Assembly: GCF_004353925.1 (NCBI RefSeq)
Contig: NZ_SMOK01000023.1
Coordinates: 124,001-188,000 of the forward strand
Source of the DNA: Pseudomonas sp. H9
GTDB taxonomy: Bacteria; Pseudomonadota; Gammaproteobacteria; Pseudomonadales; Pseudomonadaceae
Length of the DNA: 64,000 bases
Direction: 5' to 3'
The translations under genes were made by a program, and so were the position numbers. The notes under the pieces were generated by a model. That model ran no database searches, was not told the DNA's origin, and was given only the letters and a program-made list of their open reading frames with translations. Below, piece by piece: positions 7,579 to 18,671 of this stretch. Position 1 is the stretch's first letter. Each line of letters starts with the position of its first letter.

Positions 7579-8763
7579 TTAATTCTGGTTACCGATAAGG
7601 CTATCAACCGCAGGCACCCGAGTGTCACTCCCCATCTGTGTTTCATGTTCCAACTGATGGCTGAAGCTTTCCAGTGAGCTGCCGGTGGCTTGCGAGTCGC
7701 TGGCAAACACTGGTGGGCTGAGCAAGTAGGCTGTCAGCAGGCGGCTCAGCGCGGCCAGGCTGTCGATATGGGTACGTTCATAGCCGTGGGTGGCGTCGCA
7801 ACCAAAGGCCAGCAGGGCAGTGCGAATGTCATGGCCGGCGGTGATGGCGGAGTGGGCGTCGCTGAAGTAATAACGAAACACATCCCGTCGTGCGGGTAGT
7901 TCATGCTCGCGTGCCAGTTTGAGCAAGTGCCGCGACAGGTGATAGTCATAAGGGCCCGCTGAGTCTTGCATGGCCACGCTGACGGCATGCTCACTGGAGT
8001 GCTGGCCCGGGGCGACGGGGGCAATGTCGATGCCGACGAATTCGCTGACATCCCACGGTAAGGCGGCGGCTGCGCCGGAGCCGGTCTCTTCGGTGATGGT
8101 GAACAGCGGGTGACAATCGATCAAGGGCTGCGCGCCGCTGTCGACCACGGCCTTGAGAGAGGCCAACAGGGCGGCAACCCCCGCTTTGTCATCCAGATGG
8201 CGGGCACTGATGTGACCGCTCTCGGTGAATTCGGGCAAGGGATCGAAGGCGACGAAGTCACCGATATCCACCCCCAGGGTTTGACAGTCCGCACGGGTGG
8301 CGCAGTAAGCATCCAGGCGCAATTCGATGTGCTCCCAACTCACCGGCATTTGGTCGATGGCGGTGTTGAACGCGTGCCCACTGGCCATCAACGGCAGCAC
8401 GCTGCCGCGTAGCACACCGTTATCGGTGAACACACTGACCCGGCTGCCTTCGGCAAAGCGGCTGGACCAACAGCCGACAGGCGCCAACGAGAGGCGGCCG
8501 TTGTCCTGGATAGCGCGGACACTGGCGCCAATGGTGTCCAGATGTGCTGAAACCGCGCGGTCCGGCGAGCTTTGGCGACCCTTGAGGGTGGCGCGAATGG
8601 TGCCGCGTCGGGTCAGTTCGAAGGGGATTCCGATTTCGTCCAGGCGTTCGGCGACGTAGCGCACGATGGTGTCGGTAAAGCCGGTGGGACTGGGGATGGC
8701 AAGCATCTCCAGCAAGACTTTCTGCAGGTAATTCAGGTCCGGTTCCGGGAGTTGTTCAGACAT
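7579..8763 (-). CDS. M42-type metallopeptidase of the NAGGN operon
   Basis: A 394-residue peptidase of the M42/M20-like fold. Metal ligands are recognisable: HLD at residues 74-76, the paired aspartates of RHLDDKAG near 191-192, and the glutamates of TITEETGSG near 225-226, with a late histidine in THGYERTHIDS. This peptidase is the standard third gene of the N-acetylglutaminylglutamine amide (NAGGN) osmoprotectant cluster and may recycle the dipeptide. The start is the ATG at 8763 behind an AGGAGG site, 14 bases after the stop of ngg. Confidence 0.85.
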   Translation of the reverse strand: MSEQLPEPDLNYLQKVLLEMLAIPSPTGFTDTIVRYVAERLDEIGIPFELTRRGTIRATLKGRQSSPDRAVSAHLDTIGASVRAIQDNGRLSLAPVGCWSSRFAEGSRVSVFTDNGVLRGSVLPLMASGHAFNTAIDQMPVSWEHIELRLDAYCATRADCQTLGVDIGDFVAFDPLPEFTESGHISARHLDDKAGVAALLASLKAVVDSGAQPLIDCHPLFTITEETGSGAAAALPWDVSEFVGIDIAPVAPGQHSSEHAVSVAMQDSAGPYDYHLSRHLLKLAREHELPARRDVFRYYFSDAHSAITAGHDIRTALLAFGCDATHGYERTHIDSLAALSRLLTAYLLSPPVFASDSQATGSSLESFSHQLEHETQMGSDTRVPAVDSLIGNQN

Positions 8764-8777
8764 GCGGCCTCCTGTAT

Positions 8778-10523
8778 TCAAGCGAGCGACCGGCTGTGTG
8801 GAAACAGCAGGTCGATAAAGCGTTCGGCGGTGGGTTGCGGGTCGTGGTTGGCCAGCCCGACGCGTTCATTGGCTTCAATGAACACGTGTGCAGGTTGATC
8901 AGCGGCGCTCACCATCAGGTCCAGGCCGACCACCGGGATATCCAGCGCGCGAGCCGCGCGAATCGCCGCATCGGCCAAGGCCGGGTGCAAGCGTTCGGTG
9001 ACATCCTCCAGACAGCCGCCGGTGTGCAGATTGGCAGTACGGCGCACCACCAGGCGCTGGCCCGCCGGCAGTACCGTGTCGTAGTCGACACCTGCGGCGT
9101 GCAGGGTACGCTGGGTTTCGTCATCCAGCGGAATACGGCTTTCGCCGCCGGTGGCCGCTTGGCGCCGACGGCTGTGGGCTTCGATCAAGGCACCGATGGC
9201 GTGCTGTCCGTCACCAACAATCTGCGCTGGATGGCGGATGGCCGCGGCGACCACTTCAAAGCCGATCACCACGATGCGTAGGTCCAGGCCTTCATGAAAG
9301 CTTTCCAGCAACACGCGGCTGTCGAAACGTCGGGCAGTGTCGATGGCCTGGTTGATGTCCTCAAGGTTCGTGAGGTTCACCGCTACCCCCTGACCTTGCT
9401 CGCCATCCAGCGGCTTGACTACCACGGCGCCGTGCTCTTCGAGAAAGGCCAGATTGTCATCGGCATTGCCTGCCAGCTGTTGCGCCGGCAGTTGCAGACC
9501 GGCGTTTTTCAACACCTTGTGAGTCAGGCTTTTGTCCTGGCACAGGGTCATGCTCAGCGCAGTGGTGAGGTCGGTCAACGATTCGCGGCAGCGTACCCGA
9601 CGCCCGCCGAGGCTGAGGGTGAATAGCCCGGCCTCGGCGTCATCGACTTGTACGTCGATGCCACGTCGGTAGGCCTCTTCAACAATGATACGGGCATACG
9701 GATTGAGCCCGGTTTCCGGGCTTGGGCCAAGAAACAGTGGTTGGTTGATGCCATTCTTGCGCTTGATCGCAAAGGTCGGCAGGGTGCGAAAGCCCAACTT
9801 GGCATAGAGCCGCTTGGCCAGGCGGTTGTCGTGCAACACCGACAGGTCTAGGCAGCTCAGGCCGCGGCTCATGAAGTGCTCGATCAGGTGACGCACCAGT
9901 ACCTCGCCGACACCGGGGCGAGTGCACTGTGGGTCCACCGCCAGGCACCAAAGGCTGCTGCCATGTTCGGGGTCGTCGAAGGCTTTGTGATGATTCAGGC
10001 CCATGACGCTGCCGATCACCGCGCTGCTGTCTTCATCTTCAGCCAGCCAGTACACCGGGCCACCCTGATGGCGTGGGGTCAACAGCGCCGGGTCGACCGG
10101 CAGCATGCCGCGGGCCAGGTACAGGGCGTTGATCGCTTGCCAGTCGCTGCTGCTTTGCGCGCGGCGAATACGAAAACCGCGGAACACCCGTTGCGCCGGG
10201 CGGTAGTCGCTGAACCACAGGCGCAGGGTATCGGAGGGGTCGAGGAACAGTTGCTGCGGGGCTTGAGCCAGGACCTGCTGTGGGGCCGCTACGTACAGAG
10301 CGATATCGCGTTCCCCGGGTTGTTCGCTTTGCAGGGCCGTGGCCAGGGTTGCGGCATCGGGGTAGGTGTGGCCGATCAGCAAGCGCCCCCAGCCGCAATG
10401 CAACGAGCGCGGCTGGTCGTGAGGGTCGCTGCCATCGCCGGCCAGTTGCGCCTGCAAGCGCTCATACGACGGCACCTGGCCGCGCAACAGGCGCTGGCCA
10501 TAGGGTGAAGTGTGGGCTTTCAT
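8778..10523 (-). CDS. ngg: N-acetylglutaminylglutamine synthetase (GNAT + ATP-grasp)
   Basis: This 581-residue two-domain enzyme of the NAGGN pathway has a GNAT acetyltransferase domain (about residues 110-265, with DLSVLHDNRLAKRLYAKLGF near the acetyl-CoA site). An ATP-grasp ligase domain follows (about 290-575, with VVVKPLDGEQGQGVAVN, VVGLDLMV and FIEANERVG). The enzyme acetylates glutamine and joins it to a second glutamine with ATP; the partner amidotransferase then amidates the dipeptide. The product NAGGN is a compatible solute made under osmotic stress. The gene lies 3 bases downstream of asnO, so the two are clearly co-transcribed. Confidence 0.92.
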   Translation of the reverse strand: MKAHTSPYGQRLLRGQVPSYERLQAQLAGDGSDPHDQPRSLHCGWGRLLIGHTYPDAATLATALQSEQPGERDIALYVAAPQQVLAQAPQQLFLDPSDTLRLWFSDYRPAQRVFRGFRIRRAQSSSDWQAINALYLARGMLPVDPALLTPRHQGGPVYWLAEDEDSSAVIGSVMGLNHHKAFDDPEHGSSLWCLAVDPQCTRPGVGEVLVRHLIEHFMSRGLSCLDLSVLHDNRLAKRLYAKLGFRTLPTFAIKRKNGINQPLFLGPSPETGLNPYARIIVEEAYRRGIDVQVDDAEAGLFTLSLGGRRVRCRESLTDLTTALSMTLCQDKSLTHKVLKNAGLQLPAQQLAGNADDNLAFLEEHGAVVVKPLDGEQGQGVAVNLTNLEDINQAIDTARRFDSRVLLESFHEGLDLRIVVIGFEVVAAAIRHPAQIVGDGQHAIGALIEAHSRRRQAATGGESRIPLDDETQRTLHAAGVDYDTVLPAGQRLVVRRTANLHTGGCLEDVTERLHPALADAAIRAARALDIPVVGLDLMVSAADQPAHVFIEANERVGLANHDPQPTAERFIDLLFPHSRSLA

Positions 10524-10526
10524 CGG

Positions 10527-12314
10527 TCAGATTCCTTGTTCGCTGAGCCACAGGTTCAAGGCGGCCAGTTGCCAGAGCTTTGAACCGCGTAGCGGTGTGA
10601 GCTGGCCGTCAGGGTCGCTAAGCAGGCGATCCAGCGCGGCCGGTTCGAACAGGCCGCGGTCCTGGCTTGGGTCCAATAACAGTTCACGCACCCAGTCGAG
10701 GGTGGCGCCTTGCAAGTGCTTGAGGCCCGGCACTGGGAAGTAGCCCTTCTTGCGATCGATTACCTGAGCGGGAATGACCAGGCGCGCTGCTTCCTTGAGC
10801 ACCTGCTTGCCGCCGTTCGGCAATTTGAAGCGTGCCGGAATGCGCGCCGACAGCTCCACCAAGCGGTAATCGAGGAACGGTGTGCGCGCCTCCAGGCCCC
10901 AGGCCATGGTCATGTTGTCGACGCGTTTGACCGGGTCATCGACCAGCATCACCGTGCTGTCCAGGCGCAGGGCTTTGTCCACGGCAGCGCTGGCGCCGGG
11001 TTGGGCGAAGTGCTGGCGGACAAAATCACCTGCCGCATCATGGCCCAACCGCCAGGGCTGCTGGACGGTTGCGCGGTAGTCTTCAAAGCTGCGGTCGAAG
11101 AACGCCTCGCGGTAGGCATCAAACGGGTTCTGCGCGCCTTCGACCTGTGGGTACCAGTGGTATCCGGCGAACAGCTCATCGGCGCCCTGGCCGCTTTGCA
11201 CCACCTTGCAGTGATTGGCCACTTCCCGGGACAGCAGATAGAAGGCGATGCAGTCATGGCTGACCATCGGCTCGCTCATGGCGCGGAACGCGGCCGGCAG
11301 TTGTTCGATGATCTCGCGCTCGTCAATGCGCAACTGATGGTGATTGGTGCCGTAGTGGCGAGCGATCAGGTCGGAATACTGGAACTCGTCACCGCGTTCG
11401 CCACCGGCATCTTCAAAGCCGATCGAGAAGGTCGATAAGTCTTCGACGCCAACTTCACGTAACAAACCGACCAGCAGGCTGGAGTCGACCCCGCCAGACA
11501 ACAGCACACCGACATCCACGGCGGCACGTTGACGGATCGCCACGGCTTCACGGGTGCTGTCGAGTACCCGGTCTCGCCAATCCTCCAGACTCAGCTGTTG
11601 CTCGTCGCTGCGTGGTCCGTAGTGCAATTGCCACCATTGCTGTTGCTCAACACGGCCTTGGGCATTGATACGCATCCAGGTGGCGGGTGGCAGTTTCTCG
11701 ATGTTGGCCAGCAGGGTGCGCGGCGCCGGAACCACTGCATGAAAGTTGAGGTAGTGATTCAGTGCTACGGGGTCGAGTACCGGATTGATGTCGCCGCCTT
11801 GCAACAGGGCGGGGAGGCTGGACGCGAAGCGCAGGCGTTCGCCGGTGCGTGACAGGTACAGGGGTTTAACGCCGAGACGGTCGCGGGCCAGAAACAGTTG
11901 TTGGCTATCGCGTTCCCAGATCGCCAAGGCAAACATGCCGTTCAGGCGAGGCAGCAGCTTGGCGCCCCAGGCGTGATAACCCTTGAGCAGCACCTCGGTA
12001 TCGCCGCCGGAATAGAAGGCATAGCCCAGGCTTTCCAGCTCGCTGCGCAGTTCCGGGAAGTTGTAGATGGCGCCATTAAAGGCCAGTGACAGGCCGAGTT
12101 GACTGTCGACCATAGGCTGCGCCGAGGCGTCGGACAGGTCCATGATTTTCAGGCGGCGGTGGCCCAACGCAATCGGCCCTTGGCTATGGAAGCCCCAGGC
12201 GTCGGGGCCACGAGGGGCCAGGTGGTGGGTTATTCGCTCGACGGCAGCGAGGTCTGCCGGGCGTGGTGGATGGTCAATTGGGGTAAAACGAAACTCTCCA
12301 GCTAATCCGCACAT
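10527..12314 (-). CDS. asnO: N-acetylglutaminylglutamine amidotransferase (asparagine-synthase-like)
   Basis: A 595-residue class II glutamine amidotransferase. Cys2 directly after the initiator Met is the glutaminase nucleophile (MCGLAGEF), with RGPDAWG and FNGAIYN completing the N-terminal nucleophile domain. The synthetase domain has the PP-loop SGGVDSSL at residues 273-280 and a later RKKGYFPVPG segment. It closely resembles asparagine synthase AsnB, but its position before ngg and the M42 peptidase identifies it as the NAGGN amidotransferase. It is the first gene of the minus-strand operon; its promoter should lie in 12315-12417. Confidence 0.92.
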   Translation of the reverse strand: MCGLAGEFRFTPIDHPPRPADLAAVERITHHLAPRGPDAWGFHSQGPIALGHRRLKIMDLSDASAQPMVDSQLGLSLAFNGAIYNFPELRSELESLGYAFYSGGDTEVLLKGYHAWGAKLLPRLNGMFALAIWERDSQQLFLARDRLGVKPLYLSRTGERLRFASSLPALLQGGDINPVLDPVALNHYLNFHAVVPAPRTLLANIEKLPPATWMRINAQGRVEQQQWWQLHYGPRSDEQQLSLEDWRDRVLDSTREAVAIRQRAAVDVGVLLSGGVDSSLLVGLLREVGVEDLSTFSIGFEDAGGERGDEFQYSDLIARHYGTNHHQLRIDEREIIEQLPAAFRAMSEPMVSHDCIAFYLLSREVANHCKVVQSGQGADELFAGYHWYPQVEGAQNPFDAYREAFFDRSFEDYRATVQQPWRLGHDAAGDFVRQHFAQPGASAAVDKALRLDSTVMLVDDPVKRVDNMTMAWGLEARTPFLDYRLVELSARIPARFKLPNGGKQVLKEAARLVIPAQVIDRKKGYFPVPGLKHLQGATLDWVRELLLDPSQDRGLFEPAALDRLLSDPDGQLTPLRGSKLWQLAALNLWLSEQGI

Positions 12315-12417
12315 AAGTCCTTACCGGTTTTGCCGTTGGGGAAGGTGCCCGAACGCGGGCACATGGGTAGTGACCGGTGCGGTTAGCGAGAGTTTTAGAT
12401 CGATCGGTTATAAGCGC

Positions 12418-14409
12418 TTAGCCACGTTTGCCCTTGCCGCGGATCAGTTCGCGCAGCATGAAGCGATTGGGATGGCAGGCTTCGGCGACATCGCGTGGTA
12501 TGGGCAACGGCGCATTATCGACCCAGGCGGCGATTAATTCGCCCGACAACGGCGCAGTGATCAGCCCGCGCGAGCCATGCCCACTGTTGATATACAGGCC
12601 TTCGAACCAGGGGCAGGGTGTGTCTGGTATCTGGCGCGCATCCTTGGCGAGCACAGCGTACTGCTGGTTGAAGGTGGCCTGGTCTGCCAAGGGGCCGACG
12701 ATGGGCAAATAGTCAGGGCTGGTGCAGCGAAACGCAGCCCGGCCCTGCAGGGTGTGAGGATCAACCTGATGGGCGTTGAGGCGTTCGGCCAGGTCGCTGG
12801 AGATCTCTTCCAGCAGGCGCAGGTTGCCGATGTGCTCGCCTGCAGTAGGGGTAAGGTCGGTGCTGTGGAAGTCGAAGCTGGCGCCCAAGGTGTGCTCACC
12901 GGCGCGTTTGGGCGCCACATAGCCGTCGGCGCAGACCACGGTTTTCAGCACCTGGCTGTGCGCAGTGGCCGGCAGGCGGGTGATCTGGCCGCGAATGCGC
13001 TTGAGCGGTAGCGCCGCGCAGGGTTCGAAGCGCTGAATCTCGGCAGCCGTGGCCAGCACCACCACAGGCGCACTGGCCAGACATTTTTCGCTCTCCCAGG
13101 CCTGCCAAAGACCATCGACTTTGCGCAGCTCCAGCACCTGATGGTGCGTCAGCAAGGTGATGTTCGGGTGTTGTAGTTGCGCCTGGCACAGTGCTGGCGG
13201 ATGTACCCAACCCGCTTCGGGGTAGAACAGCCCGCCACTGGTCAATGCCACGCCTGCCACGGATTCTGCCTGTTGACGATCCAGACATTGCAGCAACTGT
13301 GAGTCGAAGGCGTTGGCCAGCAGTGCTTGGCGTTGCTCCTCTTTGGCATCGAATGCCAGTTGCAGCACGCCACAGCTGTCCCAGTCATGACCGCGCTGCA
13401 GGGTTTCGAGCTGGCGCCGGGTGTAGCCGAAACCACTGAGGATCAGGCGCGACAAAGCGGTGCCATGGGCTGACAGCTTGAGGTAGAGCACCCCTTGAGG
13501 ATTGCCGGAGGCTTCGGCTGCGACGCTGGCGTGACGCTCCAGCACGCTGACCTTCCAGCCTCGGTTTGCCAGGCTCAGAGCGGTGGCGCAACCGGCCAGG
13601 CCGGCGCCGATCACCAGCGCCTGGCGTGGGCCGGTAAGGGGGGCAGGGCGGGCAAACCAGGGCGCCACGGCAGCGGCTGCATTCGCTTCTTGAGGGGTGC
13701 CACGGAAAACGCCGCGCAACACTTCCCACTTCTTGCCGATACCGGGAATACGCTTCATTTCAAAGCCCACGGCAATCAGGCCACGGCGCACCCAGCCGGT
13801 GCTGGTAAAGGTGCCCAGGGTGGCATTGGCGGCAGACAGGCGGCCGATCTGGGTGAACAGCTCCGGTGTCCACATCTCCGGGTTTTTCGCCGGGGCAAAT
13901 CCATCGAGGAACCAGGCATCGATCTGTGCATCCAGTTGCGGTAACTGTTGCAGGGCATCACCGATCATCAGGGTCAGGCGCACCCGGCCTTGATCGAAGA
14001 CGAAGGTCTGGAAGCCGTCGTGGACCGCCACGTACTGCTGCAACAGTTGCGTGCTGAAGGGGGCCAGCTCCGGCCACAGGGCCAGGGCGCGGCTCAGGTC
14101 GGCGTGGCTGAGCGGGTATTTTTCGACACTGACGAAATGCAGGCGCGCCTCAGCGCTGGCGCACTCACTGAACAATTGCCAGGCACAGAAGAAGTTCAGC
14201 CCCGTACCAAAACCCGTTTCGCCGATCACCAGGCGCTCGCCGGGCAGCATCGTGCTGAAGCGCTGGCGCAGGTCATTCTGGTCGATGAACACGTGACGGG
14301 TTTCTTCCAGGCTCTGGTCCTTGGAAAAATAAATGTCATCGAACTGACGGGAATGGGGGCGGCCCTGGTCGTCCCAGTCGATCTGGGCGTAGCGGGATTC
14401 TTCGGTCAT
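12418..14409 (-). CDS. mnmC: Bifunctional tRNA mnm5s2U34 enzyme MnmC
   Basis: This 663-residue fusion enzyme acts in wobble-uridine modification of tRNAs for Lys, Glu and Gln. The N-terminal methyltransferase domain (about residues 1-240) has the SAM-binding GETGFGTGLNFF at 62-73 and WFLDGFAPAKNPEMW. The C-terminal FAD-dependent oxidoreductase domain starts at the dinucleotide motif VIGAGLAGCATAL near residue 266. The C-terminal domain removes the carboxymethyl group and the N-terminal domain then methylates the amine. Length and domain order are normal for gammaproteobacteria. It is separated by 103 bases from the NAGGN operon and divergent from pap. Confidence 0.95.
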   Translation of the reverse strand: MTEESRYAQIDWDDQGRPHSRQFDDIYFSKDQSLEETRHVFIDQNDLRQRFSTMLPGERLVIGETGFGTGLNFFCAWQLFSECASAEARLHFVSVEKYPLSHADLSRALALWPELAPFSTQLLQQYVAVHDGFQTFVFDQGRVRLTLMIGDALQQLPQLDAQIDAWFLDGFAPAKNPEMWTPELFTQIGRLSAANATLGTFTSTGWVRRGLIAVGFEMKRIPGIGKKWEVLRGVFRGTPQEANAAAAVAPWFARPAPLTGPRQALVIGAGLAGCATALSLANRGWKVSVLERHASVAAEASGNPQGVLYLKLSAHGTALSRLILSGFGYTRRQLETLQRGHDWDSCGVLQLAFDAKEEQRQALLANAFDSQLLQCLDRQQAESVAGVALTSGGLFYPEAGWVHPPALCQAQLQHPNITLLTHHQVLELRKVDGLWQAWESEKCLASAPVVVLATAAEIQRFEPCAALPLKRIRGQITRLPATAHSQVLKTVVCADGYVAPKRAGEHTLGASFDFHSTDLTPTAGEHIGNLRLLEEISSDLAERLNAHQVDPHTLQGRAAFRCTSPDYLPIVGPLADQATFNQQYAVLAKDARQIPDTPCPWFEGLYINSGHGSRGLITAPLSGELIAAWVDNAPLPIPRDVAEACHPNRFMLRELIRGKGKRG

Positions 14410-14504
14410 GGTCGGCTCAGGTCAGGCTAGAGCGGCATTTTAGCCTACCCGGACAAACTCTACCCGGATCCGCTAGTCTTGCTTATCCAAGTAGGGAGCC
14501 TGGT

Positions 14505-15998
14505 ATGTTCGAATCCGCTGAAATTGGTCACGCCATCGACAAAGAAACCTACGATGCTGAAGTTCCGGCATTACGAGAAGCCTTGCTCGAGGCGCAGTTC
14601 GAGCTCAAACAACAGGCTCGATTTCCGGTCATTGTGCTGATCAATGGCATTGAAGGCGCTGGTAAGGGCGAGACGGTCAAGCTGCTGAACGAGTGGATGG
14701 ACCCGCGCCTGATCGAAGTACGCACGTTCGATCAGCAGACCGACGAAGAACTCGCTCGCCCGCCGGCCTGGCGCTATTGGCGAGCACTGCCGGCAAAGGG
14801 CCGCATCGGTGTGTTTTTCGGCAATTGGTACAGCCAGATGCTTCAGGGCCGGGTTCATGGCCTGTTCAAGGATGCAGTGCTCGACCAAGCCATTCGCGGT
14901 GCTGAGCGCCTGGAAGAGATGCTCTGCGACGAAGGCGCGCTGATTTTCAAGTTCTGGTTTCACTTGTCCAAAAAACAGATGAAAGCCCGGCTCAAGGCGC
15001 TCAAGGATGATCCGCTGCACAGTTGGCGCATCAGCCCGCTGGACTGGCAGCAATCGGAAACCTACGACCGTTTCGTGCGCTTCGGTGAGCGGGTGTTGCG
15101 CCAGACCAGCCGTGACTATGCGCCCTGGCATGTCATCGAAGGTATGGACCCTCATTACCGCAGCCTGGCGGTCGGGCGCATCTTGCTTGAGGGTTTGCAA
15201 ACGGCGCTCAAGGCGCAGCACGCACCGATCCATCAAGCCAACATTGCCCCCCTAGGCCAGAGCATTGATCAGCGCACCTTGTTGGGTAGCCTGGACTTGA
15301 CCCTGCGCCTGGACAAAAACGACTACCAGGAGCAGTTGATCACCGAGCAAGCGCGCCTGGCCGGGTTGTTACGCGACAAGCACATGCGTCGCCATGCCCT
15401 GGTGGCGGTCTTCGAAGGCAATGACGCTGCCGGCAAGGGCGGCGCTATCCGCCGGGTCGCCGCTGCACTGGACCCCCGCCAGTACCGTATCGTGCCCATT
15501 GCTGCCCCCACTGAAGAAGAACGTGCGCAACCCTACCTGTGGCGTTTCTGGCGGCATGTTCCGGCGCGCGGCAAGTTCACTGTGTTCGACCGCTCCTGGT
15601 ACGGCCGGGTGCTGGTTGAGCGGGTCGAGGGCTTCTGCACCCAAGGTGACTGGATGCGTGCGTATGGAGAGATCAATGACTTCGAAGAACAACTGACCAG
15701 CGCTGGTGTGGTACTGGTCAAGTTCTGGTTGTCGATCGATGAGCAGACCCAGCTGGAGCGCTTCAAAGAGCGCGAGCAAATCCCGTTCAAACGTTTCAAG
15801 ATTACCGAGGAAGACTGGCGCAACCGCGACAAATGGGGGCAGTACGCGGCGGCGGTGGAAGATATGGTCGACCGTACCAGTACCGAAATCGCACCCTGGA
15901 CGTTGGTGGAAGCCAATGACAAACGCTGGGCTCGGGTCAAGGTACTGCGCACCATTAACGATGCACTGGAAGCGGCGTTCAAGCGTGACAAGAAGTAG
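14505..15998 (+). CDS. pap: Polyphosphate:AMP phosphotransferase (two-domain PPK2)
   Basis: A 497-residue protein made of two tandem PPK2 domains. Each has its own Walker A-like loop, NGIEGAGKGE near residue 48 and GNDAAGKGG near 305, and each has the WRYWRALP / WRFWRHVP segment typical of PPK2 enzymes. Two-domain (class II) PPK2 proteins phosphorylate AMP to ADP with polyphosphate. It therefore probably links polyphosphate stores to nucleotide pools. A GGGAGC ribosome site precedes the ATG. It is divergent from mnmC and followed by a REP element. Confidence 0.9.
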   Translation: MFESAEIGHAIDKETYDAEVPALREALLEAQFELKQQARFPVIVLINGIEGAGKGETVKLLNEWMDPRLIEVRTFDQQTDEELARPPAWRYWRALPAKGRIGVFFGNWYSQMLQGRVHGLFKDAVLDQAIRGAERLEEMLCDEGALIFKFWFHLSKKQMKARLKALKDDPLHSWRISPLDWQQSETYDRFVRFGERVLRQTSRDYAPWHVIEGMDPHYRSLAVGRILLEGLQTALKAQHAPIHQANIAPLGQSIDQRTLLGSLDLTLRLDKNDYQEQLITEQARLAGLLRDKHMRRHALVAVFEGNDAAGKGGAIRRVAAALDPRQYRIVPIAAPTEEERAQPYLWRFWRHVPARGKFTVFDRSWYGRVLVERVEGFCTQGDWMRAYGEINDFEEQLTSAGVVLVKFWLSIDEQTQLERFKEREQIPFKRFKITEEDWRNRDKWGQYAAAVEDMVDRTSTEIAPWTLVEANDKRWARVKVLRTINDALEAAFKRDKK

Positions 15999-16003
15999 GC
16001 CTT

Positions 16004-16055
16004 GATCGCGGGGCAAGCCCACTCCCACTGGTAGGAGCGGGCTTGCCCCGCGATC
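16004..16055. repeat. REP palindrome downstream of pap
   Basis: GATCGCGGGGCAAGCCC (16004-16020) and GGGCTTGCCCCGCGATC (16039-16055) are perfect 17-base arms. The loop CACTCCCACTGGTAGGAGCG region extends the pairing imperfectly. Same family as the repeats at 5046, 27186 and 41242. Confidence 0.9.
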
Positions 16056-16162
16056 ATCGCTACAACGCAGGTGAAATCTTTTCCAGAATTGTACCTGTCG
16101 GCCCCCACCACCCAACCCGTAGAATTCAGCCTCCCCCCCACCACAGGGCTATTGAGGCTGGT

Positions 16163-17119
16163 ATGCACATTACTTCCGGACGTTGGGTCTATGGCCTTTC
16201 TCTTTCGCTATTGACCGCGTTCCTCTGGGGCATCCTGCCGATCAAACTCAAGCAAGTGCTGCAAGTGATGGACCCGATCACTGTGACCTGGTTCCGCCTC
16301 TCGGTGTCCGGTGGTTTGCTGCTGGCCTGGCTGGCCGCCAGCAAACGATTGCCGTCGTTCCGGCGCCTCGGACGTAAGGGCTGGGGCTTGGTGGCGCTGG
16401 CCACCGCTGGACTGGTCGGTAACTACGTGCTGTACCTGATGGGCTTGAACCTGCTCAGCCCCGGCACGGCGCAGCTGGTCGTCCAGTTGGGGCCGGTCAT
16501 GCTGCTGGTGGCCAGCGTATTCCTGTTCAAGGAACGCTTCAGCCTTGGGCAGGGCATAGGCCTGATGATTCTGCTACTGGGCTTCGGTCTGTTCTTCAAT
16601 CAGCGCCTGGAAGAGCTGCTGACCTCGCTGAGCGTTTACACCACTGGTGTATTGACCATCATTTTGGCCACTACCATCTGGGTGTTCTATGCCTTGAGCC
16701 AGAAGCAGTTGCTGACGGTATGGAACTCGATGCAGGTGATGATGGTGATTTACCTGTGCTGCGCGGTGCTGTTGACACCTTGGGTACATCCGCTTGAAGC
16801 ACTGCAGCTAAGCCCTGTGCAAGGCTGGCTGCTGCTGGCGTGCTGTCTGAACACCTTGGTGGCCTACGGCGCGTTCGCGGAGGCGCTGGCGCATTGGGAG
16901 GCGTCCAAGGTCAGCGCAACGCTGGCGCTGACGCCGTTGGTGACCTTCGTGGCCGTGGCGCTGGCGGCCTGGTTCTGGCCAGACTTTGTGCATGCAGAAC
17001 AGATCAATACGCTGGGCTACCTCGGTGCGATGGTAGTGGTGCTGGGTTCTGTATTGACCGCCTTGGGGCCTGCGCTGGTGGCCGGCTGGCGGGCCAGGCG
17101 TGTGCGCCTGGCCCGGTGA
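16163..17119 (+). CDS. EamA family (drug/metabolite transporter) permease
   Basis: This 318-residue membrane protein contains two EamA domains of about five helices each. It begins MHITSGRWVYGLSLSLLTAF, and the typical GILPIKLKQVL and ITVTWFRLSVSGGLLL follow in the first repeat. Substrates of this family are diverse (amino acids, metabolites, drugs) and cannot be assigned here. The ATG at 16163 is chosen because it directly precedes the first helix; the upstream frame is intergenic and REP-derived. Its TGA is one base from the stop codon of the convergent fumC, so no terminator fits between them. Confidence 0.85.
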   Translation: MHITSGRWVYGLSLSLLTAFLWGILPIKLKQVLQVMDPITVTWFRLSVSGGLLLAWLAASKRLPSFRRLGRKGWGLVALATAGLVGNYVLYLMGLNLLSPGTAQLVVQLGPVMLLVASVFLFKERFSLGQGIGLMILLLGFGLFFNQRLEELLTSLSVYTTGVLTIILATTIWVFYALSQKQLLTVWNSMQVMMVIYLCCAVLLTPWVHPLEALQLSPVQGWLLLACCLNTLVAYGAFAEALAHWEASKVSATLALTPLVTFVAVALAAWFWPDFVHAEQINTLGYLGAMVVVLGSVLTALGPALVAGWRARRVRLAR

Positions 17120-17120
17120 T

Positions 17121-18515
<1,395 letters not shown>

Positions 18516-18671
18516 GCTGCACTCACTCCCTTGTGGTCTGAATTCGCAGTTTAGGTCCCTTTTCGTCGCAGCGGTTCCATCGCTCGTCGACCCACTTGAG
18601 TGCCGTGCCCGAGTCGGCGCAGAATGCTCTACTCTTCGGTACTACCTCCTCTGTCTAATGAAGGAATTACG